Source of the DNA: DATLNF01 sp963765815
Lineage (GTDB): Bacteria > Actinomycetota > Actinomycetes > BP-191
Assembly (NCBI GenBank): GCA_963765815.1
Contig: CAVXXT010000008.1
Coordinates: forward strand, 1-64,000
Direction of reading: 5' to 3'
Length of the DNA stretch: 64,000 nucleotides
Shown here: one piece after another, positions 8,230 to 21,554 of the stretch
Layout: each line of letters opens with the position of its first letter
Numbering within the stretch: position 1 is the first letter of the stretch
The notes under the pieces: model-generated
Told to the model about the DNA's origin: nothing
Database searches by the model: none
Seen by the model: only the letters and a program-made list of their open reading frames with translations
Position numbers and translations under genes: made by a program

Positions 8230-9351
8230 ATGAAGCGGCGACCGACCCGTGCGCTGGCGGCGGTCGCCGGCTGCGGCGCGCTGCTGCTGCTGATGGCCGG
8301 ACCGGCCCAGGCCGCGTGGCTCGGTGTCATCGGCGCGCTCGTCCTCGGCGTACCGCTCGGGTCGCTTGTCACTCGGAGCCGCCTGACCCACGCGACCGTC
8401 GAGGTGCGCACGCCGGAGCGGGCGCGGGTCGGCGAGCAGGTCGCGCTGAGGGTGCACGTGCACGCGATCCGCGGCGCGGTGCCGCTGCACCGGCTGTCGC
8501 TCCTCGACGGCCCGTTCGAGCCGTTCGAGCTGCTCGTCGAGGCGGTGCCGCGTGGCACGTGCGCCCGGTCCTTCCTCAGCGCGGCGGCGACCCGGCGCGG
8601 GGTCTTCCCGGCCGTGCCGATCCGGGTCCGGTCGGGCGCGCCGTTCGGCCTGCTGCGCAGTGAGGGCACCGGCTCGGCGACCGCGATGATCGAGATCGGC
8701 GCTGCGCTGCTCGACCTGCCGGCGCCGCTCCTGCGCGCTGTGACCGGCGCGACCGACGTCGCCGCCGAGCGTCGCCGAGGGGTCGGCGACGAGCTGCACG
8801 CCGTACGCGACTTCCGCACCGGCGACGCGATGCGCGATGTGCACTGGCGATCCACCGCGCGGGCGGGCCGGCTGGTCGTGAAGGAGTACGAGCGCCCGGT
8901 GCCCACACGGTCGGCGGTCGCCGTCGCGGGCGGGGCGGCCGGTGAGCCGTTCGAGCGGCTGGTCAGCGCCGCGGCGTCGATCGCCCACGCCTGGTGGCGC
9001 GCCGGTGAGCCGGTCGACGTCGTGCAGCTGGACGGCGGCCGGATGCCGACGGTGATCAGCGGTGCGTCGCAGTACGGGCTCCTGTCGTGGAGCGCCGGTG
9101 TGCAGCCCGGCGACGCGGATGTCCGGCTGATCGCCCGGGCGCTGCTCGACGACGCGCGACCGACCACGGTCGTGCTGGCGGTCGGCCCGGGCGCCTCCGG
9201 GATCGGCGACGCGTGCGGGCTCCTGCTCGCGGCCGGCTGCTTCGTGACCGTGGTGGCGCTGCCGGGGCTGCGGGAGTCGCTGCCGGCGCAGGTCGCCTAT
9301 CGCGTGCTCGACGGCGATGACGCTGCGGCGGCGCTGGGACGCGTGTCATGA
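8230..9351 (+). CDS. DUF58 domain protein (MoxR partner)
   Basis: 373-residue membrane-anchored protein. Two hydrophobic segments near the N-terminus (ALLLLMAGPAQAAWLGVIGA region) precede a beta-rich domain and the DUF58 core AVRDFRTGDAMRDVHWRSTA followed by RLVVKEYERP. DUF58 proteins have a von Willebrand-A-like fold and pair with MoxR ATPases. Its exact substrate is unknown. Its end overlaps the next gene by 4 bases (ATGA). Confidence 0.88.
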   Translation: MKRRPTRALAAVAGCGALLLLMAGPAQAAWLGVIGALVLGVPLGSLVTRSRLTHATVEVRTPERARVGEQVALRVHVHAIRGAVPLHRLSLLDGPFEPFELLVEAVPRGTCARSFLSAAATRRGVFPAVPIRVRSGAPFGLLRSEGTGSATAMIEIGAALLDLPAPLLRAVTGATDVAAERRRGVGDELHAVRDFRTGDAMRDVHWRSTARAGRLVVKEYERPVPTRSAVAVAGGAAGEPFERLVSAAASIAHAWWRAGEPVDVVQLDGGRMPTVISGASQYGLLSWSAGVQPGDADVRLIARALLDDARPTTVVLAVGPGASGIGDACGLLLAAGCFVTVVALPGLRESLPAQVAYRVLDGDDAAAALGRVS

Positions 9352-11432
9352 CCAGCACGACGCCGCCGGAGGAGTCGCGCCCGCTGCGCGTCGTGGTCGT
9401 CGTCGCGGTCGCGGTCGGCGTGATCGCGGTCGCCGTGCAGCAGGCGGTGCCCTGGTCGCTCGCCGCGCTCGCGATCCCCGCGCTGCCGGCGGTCGCGCTC
9501 GTCGCCCATCGCCACCGGCACGGCGCGCCGACCTGGACGAAGGTCGTTGCCGGCGTCCTGGTCACCCTCGCGGTGCTGCGCGCGATGCGCGACGCCGGCG
9601 CGATCGCGACGCTGGACGAGGCGCGGTTCACCCTGGCAGAGCTGTTCGTCGTCGTGCAGGTGGCGCACGCGCTCGACCTGCCGCGGCGGCGCGACCTCTA
9701 CGTGTCGCTCGGCTCGTCGCTGGTCCTGCTCGCGGTCGCCGGCTCGCTGAGCCAGGACATGAGATTCGGCGCGCTGCTGCTGGTGTGGGCGGCTGCGGCG
9801 CTCGCCGCCCTGGTCCTCGCCCACCGCTCCTCTCTGGCCGAGGGCACGTTCGCCGTCGCGCTCGACCACGGGCGGCCGGCACGGCGCACCTGGATGCCGA
9901 TGGCCCGGCAGGTCGGGACCGGCGTCGGCGTGGCGGCGGCCGCCGGCGCGATGGTGCTGCTGCTCGTCCCGCCCGCATCGAGCTCCCGGCAGATCGCCTT
10001 GCCGTTCCGCGTCGGCGACGGCAGCGGGGTCGCCGGCGATGGCCTGCTGCGCAACCCGCCGTCCGCCGGCGGCGGCGGCCGCTCCGCCGGGTCGACGTAC
10101 CACGGCCTGTCGTCCCGGATGGACCTGCGGGTGCGTGGCGACCTGCCCAGCGGCCTGGTCATGCGGGTGCAGTCGAGCGCGCCCGGCATGTGGCGAGGCG
10201 CCGTGTTCGACACCTACGACGGAGTGGGATGGACCGGGGACGAGGAGCGCGGCCGCGACCTCGGCAGCGGACCGGTGTTCCGGCTCTTCTCCGCCGACGC
10301 CCTCGGGCCGCGGACCCTCGTCTCGCAGACGTACTACCTCAACGCCGAGCTGCCGACCGCGATCTTCGGGGTCGCCGAGCCGTCGACGCTGTACTTCCCG
10401 TCGGGCGTGTCGACCGACCGGTTCGGGCTGCCGCGCGCCGAGGCAACGCTCGACGACGGCCTGGTCTACAGCGTGCTCTCCACGTACGGCGTCGCCTCCC
10501 CGACCCAGCTGCGGACGGCGTCGTCGCTGCCCGCGCTCGGTCTGCGGGTCCCGCCCCGGCTGAGGCCGTTCCTCATGCTCCCGGACATCCCGCAGCGGGT
10601 GCGGCAGCTGGCCCGGGAGATCACCGCCGGTGCGACCAACGACTACGACCGAGTGAAGTCTCTCGAGTCCTACCTGCGGTCGACGTACCGGTACCGCCTG
10701 GACTCCGCCGTGCCGCCGGAAGGGCAGGACGCGGTCGACCACTTCCTCTTCGACGCACGGGAGGGCTTCTGCGAGCAGTTCGCCGCGGCGATGACCGTGA
10801 TGGCTCGTGCGCTGGGGATCGCCGCGCGAGTTGCGACCGGCTACGTGCCGGGTGACTACAACGCCTTCACCGGTCTCTACTCGGTGCACGCCGACGACGC
10901 GCACGCGTGGGTCGAGGTCTACCACCCCGGCTTCGGGTGGTACGCCTACGACCCGACGTCCTCGGTCCCGGCGCCGCGGCAGTCCGTGCTCGACCGGGTC
11001 CCGCTGGTCCGGCTCACCCGGTGGGCCGCGCGTCAGGTCGCGGGGCTCGCGCCGGTCGCGCGCATCGGGCTCGGGCTGGTTCCCGCGGTCGCGATCCTGG
11101 CAGCGCTGCGCTGGTGGCGGTCCCGCCGACGGCGGCCGACCACTCGTCGGCCGGCCGAGCTGAGCCCGGTCGTGGCGCGCGGACCGGCGACGGCGGCGCT
11201 GGCCCGGCTGGACGCGGCGTTGCGAACTCGCGGATCCCCGCGCCGGCCTTGGGAGACGCCGGGGGAGCTGCTCTCCCGGGCGTCGGCGGGCTCGGCGAGC
11301 GACGCGGTGGATCGTGAGCTGTTCGCTGTCGAGCCGCCCGACCCGGCGTCGTCGGCAGCGGCCGCGGCCGTCATCGACCGGGTCGTCGCCGAGCTCGACG
11401 CCGCCCCGGCGGGATCGGGCAGACTCCGGTAG
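9348..11432 (+). CDS. TgpA-like membrane transglutaminase domain protein
   Basis: 694 residues. Several N-terminal membrane helices (to about residue 215) are followed by an extracytoplasmic region with a transglutaminase-like cysteine protease fold. The catalytic cysteine lies in AREGFCEQFAAAMTVMARAL and the histidine and aspartate in DDAHAWVEVYHPGFGWYAYDPT. A further membrane segment and a DUF4129-like cytosolic tail follow. With MoxR and DUF58 this forms a common actinobacterial trio whose substrate is unknown, probably in envelope modification. Confidence 0.88.
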   Translation: MTSTTPPEESRPLRVVVVVAVAVGVIAVAVQQAVPWSLAALAIPALPAVALVAHRHRHGAPTWTKVVAGVLVTLAVLRAMRDAGAIATLDEARFTLAELFVVVQVAHALDLPRRRDLYVSLGSSLVLLAVAGSLSQDMRFGALLLVWAAAALAALVLAHRSSLAEGTFAVALDHGRPARRTWMPMARQVGTGVGVAAAAGAMVLLLVPPASSSRQIALPFRVGDGSGVAGDGLLRNPPSAGGGGRSAGSTYHGLSSRMDLRVRGDLPSGLVMRVQSSAPGMWRGAVFDTYDGVGWTGDEERGRDLGSGPVFRLFSADALGPRTLVSQTYYLNAELPTAIFGVAEPSTLYFPSGVSTDRFGLPRAEATLDDGLVYSVLSTYGVASPTQLRTASSLPALGLRVPPRLRPFLMLPDIPQRVRQLAREITAGATNDYDRVKSLESYLRSTYRYRLDSAVPPEGQDAVDHFLFDAREGFCEQFAAAMTVMARALGIAARVATGYVPGDYNAFTGLYSVHADDAHAWVEVYHPGFGWYAYDPTSSVPAPRQSVLDRVPLVRLTRWAARQVAGLAPVARIGLGLVPAVAILAALRWWRSRRRRPTTRRPAELSPVVARGPATAALARLDAALRTRGSPRRPWETPGELLSRASAGSASDAVDRELFAVEPPDPASSAAAAAVIDRVVAELDAAPAGSGRLR

Positions 11433-12374
11433 ATGACGACGCTGGGCATGGTGGGGCTGGGCCGCATGGGCGGCAACATGACGACGCGCCTGCGCCAGGC
11501 CGGGCACACCGTCCTCGGCTTCGACCCGCGCAACGAGGCTCGTGATGTGGACTCCCTCGACGCTCTGGTCGCCGCGCTGCCGGCGCCGCGACTGGTGTGG
11601 GTGATGGTCCCGAGCGGAGCGCCGACCGAGTCGACGCTCGACCGGCTGCGCGAGCTGCTGGCCGCGGGTGACGTCGTCGTCGACGGCGGCAACTCGCGCT
11701 ACACGGACAGCCAGGAGCAGGGTCGCCTCTTCGCCGAGCTCGGCATCGGGTTCGTCGACGCCGGCGTGAGCGGCGGGGTCTGGGGGCTGACCGAGGGCTA
11801 CTGCCTGATGGTCGGCGGGGCGACGGAGCACGTCGCGCTGCTGCAGCCGGTGTTCGACTCGCTCGCTCCCGAAGGTGGCTTCGTGCATGCCGGCGTGAGC
11901 GGCGCCGGGCACTTCACCAAGATGGTCCACAACGGCATCGAGTACGGGCTGATGCAGGCCTACGCCGAGGGCTACGAGCTGATGGCGGCCAGCGAGCTGG
12001 GCATCGACTGCCCTGGTGTGATGGAGACGTGGCGTCACGGCAGCGTGGTGCGCTCGTGGCTGCTCGACCTGCTCGCCACGTCACTCGTCGCCGACCCGGA
12101 CCTGTCGGAGATCCGCGGATACGCCGAGGACTCCGGCGAGGGGCGGTGGACCGTCAACGAAGGCGTGCGGCTCGCCGTGCCGCTGCCGGTCATCACCGCG
12201 GCGCTGTTCGCGCGCTTCGCCAGCCGGCAGGACGACAGCCCGGCGATGAAGGTCATCGCGTCGCTGCGCAACGCGTTCGGCGGACATCTCGTCACGAAGG
12301 CGATCGGCGACGGCGTGCCGCCCGAGGACGTCACCGGGGCGGGCTCTGCCCCGGCCGAGTCCCGGCCCGGCTGA
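11433..12374 (+). CDS. gnd: 6-phosphogluconate dehydrogenase, decarboxylating (GndA type)
   Basis: Oxidises 6-phosphogluconate to ribulose 5-phosphate with CO2 release. The 313-residue short form (usually NAD-preferring) begins with the nucleotide motif LGMVGLGRMGGNM and has the substrate signature VDAGVSGGVWGLTEGYCLMVGG (within residues 109-130) and the catalytic region GAGHFTKMVHNGIEYGLMQA. Its place between the dnaN region and recF is common in actinobacteria. It starts directly after the previous stop codon. Confidence 0.94.
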   Translation: MTTLGMVGLGRMGGNMTTRLRQAGHTVLGFDPRNEARDVDSLDALVAALPAPRLVWVMVPSGAPTESTLDRLRELLAAGDVVVDGGNSRYTDSQEQGRLFAELGIGFVDAGVSGGVWGLTEGYCLMVGGATEHVALLQPVFDSLAPEGGFVHAGVSGAGHFTKMVHNGIEYGLMQAYAEGYELMAASELGIDCPGVMETWRHGSVVRSWLLDLLATSLVADPDLSEIRGYAEDSGEGRWTVNEGVRLAVPLPVITAALFARFASRQDDSPAMKVIASLRNAFGGHLVTKAIGDGVPPEDVTGAGSAPAESRPG

Positions 12375-12387
12375 GCGGACGGCGTAC

Positions 12388-13509
12388 ATGCACATCCGTC
12401 GCCTCGGCCTGTCCGACTTCCGCTCGTACGCCGACCTGACCGTCGAGCTCGAGCCGGGCACGGCTGCCTTCGTCGGGCCGAACGGGCAGGGCAAGACCAA
12501 CCTCGCCGAGGCGATCGGCTACGTCGCGACGCTCGGGTCGCACCGCGTCGCCGCGGACGCGCCGCTGGTCCGCCAGGGCGCGGAGCGCGCCGTCGTGCGC
12601 TGCGAGGTGGTGAAGGACGACCGGGCGCTGCTCGTGGAGATCGAGATCACGCCCGGCAAGGCCAACCGGGCGCGGCTCAATCGCGGCGCGGTGCCGCGGG
12701 CGCGCGACGTGCTCGGCGCGCTGCGCACGGTGCTCTTCGCGCCAGAGGATCTTGCGCTGGTCAAGGGCGATCCGTCGGACCGCCGCGCGTTCCTCGACGC
12801 GCTGCTGGTGCAGCGGCAGCCGCGCTACCACGCGGTGAAGGCCGACTACGACCGGGTGCTCAAGCAGCGCAACGCCCTGCTGAAGTCGTCGTACGCGACG
12901 CGCGGGTCGGCCGACTTCCGCACCCTGGACGTGTGGGACGAGCATCTGGCGACCCACGGCGCGGAGCTGCTCGCCGGCCGGCTCGAAGCGGTGGACGCGC
13001 TGCGCCCGCTGGTGGACAAGGCTTACGACGAGGTCTCCGGCGGCGGCGGGCCGACCCGGCTCGACTACAAGTCCTCGCTCGGCCCCGACTCGCCGCTGGT
13101 GCCCGACCGGGAGCTGCTCGCGTCGGCGATCCTCGCCGAGGTGTCGCGGATGCGCGGCGCGGAGCTCGACCGGGGCATCTCCCTCGTCGGCCCGCATCGG
13201 GACGAGCTGGTGCTCTCGATCGGCGACTTCCCGGCGAAGGGCTACGCGTCGCACGGCGAGTCGTGGTCGCTCGCGCTGGCGCTGCGGTTGGCGTCGCACG
13301 ACGTGCTGACCGCCGACGGCGGAGAGCCGGTGCTGATCCTCGACGACGTCTTCGCCGAGCTCGACACCCGGCGGCGGGAGCGGCTGGCCGCGCTGGTCGC
13401 CGGGCGCGAGCAGGTCATCGTCACCGCCGCCGTCATCGGCGACGTGCCCGAGGAGCTGCAGGGCGCGCGGTACGACGTCGCGGCGGGCGAGGTGACCCGT
13501 GTCCGCTGA
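12388..13509 (+). CDS. recF: RecF DNA repair protein
   Basis: SMC-like ATPase that loads RecA at gaps. It has 373 residues beginning HIRRLGLSDFRSYADL. Walker A is FVGPNGQGKTNLAEAI, the ABC-type signature region is SHGESWSLALALRLAS, and Walker B with D-loop is PVLILDDVFAELDTRRR. It is 13 bp downstream of gnd, and its stop overlaps the next gene's start. Confidence 0.96.
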   Translation: MHIRRLGLSDFRSYADLTVELEPGTAAFVGPNGQGKTNLAEAIGYVATLGSHRVAADAPLVRQGAERAVVRCEVVKDDRALLVEIEITPGKANRARLNRGAVPRARDVLGALRTVLFAPEDLALVKGDPSDRRAFLDALLVQRQPRYHAVKADYDRVLKQRNALLKSSYATRGSADFRTLDVWDEHLATHGAELLAGRLEAVDALRPLVDKAYDEVSGGGGPTRLDYKSSLGPDSPLVPDRELLASAILAEVSRMRGAELDRGISLVGPHRDELVLSIGDFPAKGYASHGESWSLALALRLASHDVLTADGGEPVLILDDVFAELDTRRRERLAALVAGREQVIVTAAVIGDVPEELQGARYDVAAGEVTRVR

Positions 13510-14050
13510 CGCGCCGGAGGAGAGGGCCGGTGACAAGCCCGGTGGCGCGGATCTCGCGCATCAGGCGCTCGCCGAGGCGAAGGCCGCTGCGGCGCGGGCG
13601 AAGCTGTCGCCGAGCGAGGACGAGCGGATGCGCGCGGCGGCCAAGCGCAGCGAGACGCGCCGGCAGCAGGCGGGGCGCGGGCGGCGCAAGGGCGGGGACC
13701 CGGTCGCGTTCGGCGCGGCGATCGAGTCGCTGCTCGCCGCGCGCGGCTGGCAGGGCGAGGCGCGGGTCGCCGGCGTGATGGGCCGGTGGGACGAGCTGGT
13801 CGGCGCGGCGCTGGCCGACAAGTGCGCGCCGGTGTCGCTGATCGACGGCGAGCTGCTGGTCAGCGCGGTGTCGACGGCATGGGCCACCCAGCTGCGGCTG
13901 ATGTCCGTCGAGCTCCGCAACCGGCTCAACTCCGAGCTCGGGGCGGGCGCCGTGAAGTCCATCCGGGTCCAGGGCCCCACCGGCGGGCCCAGGCGCAGCG
14001 GCGCCTGGCGCACGCCGGATTCGAGAGGCGACCGCGACACCTACGGCTGA
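13499..14050 (+). CDS. DUF721/DciA-like protein
   Basis: 183 residues from a GTG that overlaps the recF end by 11 bases. The N-terminal half is charged and low-complexity. The C-terminal domain (WDELVGAALADKCAPVSLID, then ELLVSAVSTAWATQLRLMS) is the DUF721 fold found between recF and gyrB in actinobacteria. DUF721 includes DciA, the ancestral loader of the replicative helicase, so a role in DnaB loading is likely. That role is inferred from family and position. Confidence 0.85.
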   Translation: MSADAPEERAGDKPGGADLAHQALAEAKAAAARAKLSPSEDERMRAAAKRSETRRQQAGRGRRKGGDPVAFGAAIESLLAARGWQGEARVAGVMGRWDELVGAALADKCAPVSLIDGELLVSAVSTAWATQLRLMSVELRNRLNSELGAGAVKSIRVQGPTGGPRRSGAWRTPDSRGDRDTYG

Positions 14051-14068
14051 GCGACTGACAGACGGAAC

Positions 14069-14152
14069 CGACCCGAGACCCCAACCAGGCCCGGTCGGCG
14101 GTGCGTTCGAGATCGGCCCGACCCGAGACCCCAACCAGGCCCGGTCGGCGGT
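14069..14152. repeat. Two 34-bp direct repeats with 50-bp period
   Basis: Identical copies at 14069-14102 and 14119-14152 in the gap between dciA (+) and a convergent peptidase gene (-). Each copy starts CGACC and ends GGTCGGCGGT, so CCGACC/GGTCGG can pair within a copy. It could be a REP-like element or a bidirectional terminator. No array of uniform spacers is present. Confidence 0.8.
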
Positions 14153-14225
14153 CCGTCCGCCACTCTTTCCAGGCGGACGGAGCGCCCACCGGTCCGGTCG
14201 TCGTACCCAGCAGCCAGGAAGCAGC

Positions 14226-14933
14226 TCAGACCAGCCTCGGTGAGATTGAAGACTCGACCACGTCACCACTCGCCGAGAGCTCGACCCGCCACGCCATCTG
14301 CCCCGCCCGCGCCCCCACCGCTTCGTGGAACTCGCCGTCGACGAAGTGCAGGCCGACGTGGTCGTCGGCTGCCCACCCGGCGGGCAGCTCGCCGGCCGCA
14401 ACGAGCGACTGGTAGAGCGGTCGGCGCTGCGGCTCGGAGTCGTAGTGCGGCGTGTTGCTCGCCGCGATGAGTCCGAGCCCGTTCGTCACGACGCGCAGAT
14501 CTGGCCCGAACGAGTCGGTCGTCCCGCCGTCGAACCAGCACAGCGACCCGGCGCTGGTCCCGCACATGACCACCCCAGCGTCGTACGCCGCCCGCATCAC
14601 GTCGTCGAGGCCGTGCGCGCGCCACACCGCGAGCAGGTTGGCGACGCTGCCGCCCTCGACGTACACGACGTCCTGGGACAGGACGAAGGACCGGAGGTCG
14701 GGGACGTTGGGCATCGTGAACAGCGTCAGGTGCGACGGCCGGCAGCGGACCTCGCGGGCGATGTCGTAGAAGCGCACGATCGCCGGCGCCATGTCGCCGA
14801 GGGCCGTCGGGACGTAGCAGATCCGCGGCTCGTCGGCGCCGCTCAGCGCCAGCGCGTGCTCGAGCAGCGGGCGGCGGCCGTCGGTCTCGCCGAGACCGGC
14901 GCCGCCGAAGGCCAGGATGTGTCGGGTCGTCAT
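14226..14933 (-). CDS. Peptidase E (S51)-like protein
   Basis: 235 residues from the ATG at 14933 (RHILAFGGAGLGE). The S51 nucleophile elbow GTSAGSLCWF carries the presumed catalytic serine, and GGSVANLLAVWRAHGLDD and NTPHYDSEPQRRPLY fit the same fold. Peptidase E cleaves Asp-X dipeptides, and actinobacterial relatives may have other substrates. It is convergent to dciA and divergent from gyrB. A longer upstream reading would enter the gyrB leader and is less likely. Confidence 0.85.
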   Translation of the reverse strand: MTTRHILAFGGAGLGETDGRRPLLEHALALSGADEPRICYVPTALGDMAPAIVRFYDIAREVRCRPSHLTLFTMPNVPDLRSFVLSQDVVYVEGGSVANLLAVWRAHGLDDVMRAAYDAGVVMCGTSAGSLCWFDGGTTDSFGPDLRVVTNGLGLIAASNTPHYDSEPQRRPLYQSLVAAGELPAGWAADDHVGLHFVDGEFHEAVGARAGQMAWRVELSASGDVVESSISPRLV

Positions 14934-15073
14934 GCCCGCGGAGCCTAGGCGGAAGCGGCCCGAGGGCACTCGCGAGCCTGGATCTCGCGTGGGGGGACAC
15001 CAACCCTGGCGCGTTCGCGCGGATCTGTGCCCACAGGAGGCCGTCACGGGCCATTTCTGTCGCCCGATGCCGA

Positions 15074-15079
15074 TATGAT
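15074..15079 (+). promoter_or_regulatory. Candidate -10 element of the gyrB promoter
   Basis: TATGAT lies 102 bp upstream of the gyrB ATG, in the 247-bp gap from the divergent peptidase gene. No clear -35 stands at the ideal distance; TTCTGT at 15055-15060 is too close. The call rests on the strong -10 alone. Confidence 0.35.
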
Positions 15080-15180
15080 CCGGAGGTACCGAACGCCGTC
15101 GAGGGGCCTAGCCGCCCCGCAGCCGCGTGCGCCCCCAGCCGCCCTCCCGGGCGGCGGACAGAGAGCGAGACCCGAACCGC

Positions 15181-17112
15181 ATGACCTCCTCCAACGCCTA
15201 CGACGCCAGCTCGATCAAGGTCCTCGAAGGCCTGGAGGCGGTCCGCAAGCGGCCCGGCATGTACATCGGCTCCACCGGCGAGCGCGGCCTGCACCACCTG
15301 GTCTACGAGGTCGTCGACAACGCGGTCGACGAGGCGATGGCCGGCTACTGCACCGACATCACCGTGACGCTGCTCGCCGACGGCGGCGTGCGCGTCACCG
15401 ACAACGGCCGCGGCATCCCCGTGGCCAAGCACCCGACGGAGAAGAAGAGCGCGCTCGAGGTCGTCCTCACGACGCTGCACGCCGGCGGCAAGTTCGACAG
15501 CGGGTCCTACGCCGTCTCCGGTGGTCTGCACGGCGTCGGCGTATCCGTCGTCAACGCGCTGAGCTCGCGGCTCGACGTCATCGTCAAGCGCGACGGCTTC
15601 GAGTGGACCCAGCCCTACGTCATGACCAAGGCCGCGGAGCCGGTCAAGCAGGGCGGCCCGACGAAGGACACCGGCACGACGATCACGTTCTGGGCCGACC
15701 CGACCATCTTCGAGACGACGCACTACAGCTTCGAGACGCTCTCGCGGCGGATGCAGGAGATGGCGTTCCTCAACCGGGGGCTCGGCATCAGCCTTCGCGA
15801 CGAGCGCGAGGAGGTGCCGGTCCAGGTCGACTACCGGTACGCCGGCGGCATCGTCGACTTCGTCGCGCACCTCAACCACTCGAAGAACCCGATCCACAAG
15901 TCGACCGTGTCGTTCGAGGTGAAGGGCGACGGCATCGAGGTCGACATCGCGATGCAGTGGAACGAGACCTACGCCGAGTCGGTCTTCACCTTCGCCAACA
16001 CCATCAACACCCACGAGGGCGGCACCCACGAAGAAGGCTTCCGCGCGGCGCTGACGGCGATCGTCAACAAGTACGCGCGCGACAAGGGCCTGCTCAAGGA
16101 GAAGGACGACAACCTCACCGGCGACGACGTCCGCGAGGGCCTCACCGCGATCGTGTCGCTGAAGATCTCGCAGCCGCAGTTCGAGGGTCAGACCAAGACC
16201 AAGCTCGGCAACACCGAGGCGAAGTCGTTCGTGCAGAAGGCGGTCAACGACCGCCTCGCGGACTGGCTGGAGCGCAACCCGAGCGAGGCCAAGGACGTCA
16301 TCACCAAGGCGACGCAGGCGGCCCGCGCCCGGCTCGCCGCGCGCTCGGCGCGCGACCTGATCCGCCGCAAGTCGATCCTCGGCGCGTCATCGCTGCCCGG
16401 CAAGCTCGCCGACTGCCAGTCGAGCGACCCGCGCGAGTGCGAGCTGTACGTGGTGGAAGGCGACAGCGCAGGTGGGTCAGCTAAGGGTGGCCGGGACTCG
16501 AAGTTCCAGGCGATCCTGCCGATCCGCGGCAAGATCATCAACGTCGAGAAGGCGCGCATCGACCGCGTCCTGAAGAACACCGAGGTGCAGGCGCTGATCC
16601 TCGCGCTCGGCACGGGCATCCACGACGACTTCGACATCGACAAGCTCAGGTATCACAAGATCGTGCTGATGGCCGACGCCGACGTCGACGGCCAGCACAT
16701 CCGCACGCTCCTGCTGACGCTGCTCTTCCGCTTCATGCGTCCGCTGGTCGAGGCGGGGCACGTCTACCTCGCGCAGCCGCCGCTCTACAAGATCAAGTAC
16801 AACCGCAAGGGCGACGAGGTCGACTACGCCTACTCCGACCGCGAGCGCGACGGCTTCACCGCGCGCTACATCGAGTCCGGCAAGAAGCTCTCCGAGGACG
16901 CGATCCAGCGCTTCAAGGGCCTCGGCGAGATGAACGCCGCCGAGCTGTGGGAGACCACGATGGACCCGGCCAACCGGGTGCTGCTCCAGGTCACCCTCGA
17001 CGACGCGGCCACCGCCGACCACCTCTTCAGCGTGCTGATGGGCGAGGACGTCGAGGCCCGCCGCGACTTCATCGTCCGCAACGCGAAGGACGTCCGCTTC
17101 CTCGACGTGTAG
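15181..17112 (+). CDS. gyrB: DNA gyrase subunit B
   Basis: ATPase subunit of gyrase. It has 643 residues from ATG 15181, chosen because the family begins near SSIKVLEGLEAVRKRPGMYI. The GHKL ATP site is seen in EVVDNAVDEAMAG, VTDNGRGIPV and SGGLHGVGVSVVNAL. The TOPRIM domain has ELYVVEGDSAGGSAKGGRD and LMADADVDGQHIRTLLLTL. The C-terminus is QRFKGLGEMNAAELWETTMD. Its length is full and no intein is present. Confidence 0.97.
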   Translation: MTSSNAYDASSIKVLEGLEAVRKRPGMYIGSTGERGLHHLVYEVVDNAVDEAMAGYCTDITVTLLADGGVRVTDNGRGIPVAKHPTEKKSALEVVLTTLHAGGKFDSGSYAVSGGLHGVGVSVVNALSSRLDVIVKRDGFEWTQPYVMTKAAEPVKQGGPTKDTGTTITFWADPTIFETTHYSFETLSRRMQEMAFLNRGLGISLRDEREEVPVQVDYRYAGGIVDFVAHLNHSKNPIHKSTVSFEVKGDGIEVDIAMQWNETYAESVFTFANTINTHEGGTHEEGFRAALTAIVNKYARDKGLLKEKDDNLTGDDVREGLTAIVSLKISQPQFEGQTKTKLGNTEAKSFVQKAVNDRLADWLERNPSEAKDVITKATQAARARLAARSARDLIRRKSILGASSLPGKLADCQSSDPRECELYVVEGDSAGGSAKGGRDSKFQAILPIRGKIINVEKARIDRVLKNTEVQALILALGTGIHDDFDIDKLRYHKIVLMADADVDGQHIRTLLLTLLFRFMRPLVEAGHVYLAQPPLYKIKYNRKGDEVDYAYSDRERDGFTARYIESGKKLSEDAIQRFKGLGEMNAAELWETTMDPANRVLLQVTLDDAATADHLFSVLMGEDVEARRDFIVRNAKDVRFLDV

Positions 17113-17165
17113 TTCCCACCCAGCCACCACACCGCCGTACCGGAACCTGAGCCGAAGGGACCCTC

Positions 17166-20920
<3,755 letters not shown>

Positions 20921-20924
<4 letters not shown>

Positions 20925-21421
20925 GCGAAGGCTGGACCGGGTCGAACCCGATCAGGGTGACGCCCACCCCTTCGGGCACGCAGCCCGGCGCAGCTCCCCG
21001 GCCGTCGCGCCCGTCCACGGTGGTCGGCGCGCCGCGCGGACCCCAGCGCCGGCGCGCCAAGCTGGTCATCCGGCGGGTCGACCCGTGGTCGGTGCTGAAG
21101 TTCTCGCTGGTCTTCAGCCTCTGCCTGGTCATCGTCTTCGTGGTCGCCGTGATGGCGCTCTACTTCGCGCTGGACACCCTCGGCGTCTTCGACTCGCTGA
21201 ACAAGACGCTGCTGGAGCTGACCCAGTCCGGCAGCGGCGAGGACGCGACCGGCGGCGTGAAGGTCGTGTTCTCCGCCGGGCGGGTCGTCACCGCGTCGGT
21301 GGTCATCGGGCTGATCAACGTGGTCATCATCACCGCGATCAGCACGCTCGGGGCATTCCTCTACAACCTGTGCAGCGACATCGTCGGCGGCATCGAGGTC
21401 ACCCTCGCCGAGCGCGGGTAG
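20921..21421 (+). CDS. DUF3566 membrane protein
   Basis: 166 residues from a GTG overlapping the gyrA stop. A disordered Pro/Arg-rich N-terminus precedes RRVDPWSVLKFSLVFSLCLV, a membrane helix, an extracytoplasmic stretch and a second helix around VIGLINVVIITAISTLGAFL, then YNLCSDIVGGIEVTLAER. This is the DUF3566 family that conservedly follows gyrA in actinobacteria. Function unknown. It is co-transcribed with gyrBA by position. Confidence 0.93.
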
Positions 21422-21480
21422 CCCTTGTCCTACCGAGTGGATCGGCGTACGACGGGTGGGGTAACCTCGCGCGGCGCACC

Positions 21481-21554
21481 GGGCCTGTAGCTCAGCTGGT
21501 TAGAGCGCATCCCTGATAAGGATGAGGCCGGAGGTTCAAGTCCTCCCAGGCCCA
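21481..21554 (+). tRNA. tRNA-Ile (GAT)
   Basis: Complete cloverleaf of 74 nt: acceptor GGGCCTG pairs with CAGGCCC, D-arm AGCTCAGCTGGTTAGAGC, anticodon GAT at 21515-21517, T-arm GGAGGTTCAAGTCCTCC. CCA is not encoded. Its 3' half is the attachment site of the adjacent element. Confidence 0.97.

Noticed and set aside
9297..12038. A 913-codon open frame on the minus strand
   Set aside because: It is the antisense of the transglutaminase and gnd genes. Its composition is Arg/Gly/Pro-rich nonsense typical of GC-rich shadow frames, and the plus-strand genes have clear catalytic motifs.
14069..14152. A minimal CRISPR array
   Set aside because: Only two copies with a 16-bp spacer and no cas genes in the window.
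14263..16029. A 588-codon minus-strand frame across gyrB and the peptidase gene
   Set aside because: It is a shadow of gyrB and of the peptidase gene in another frame, with no family motif.
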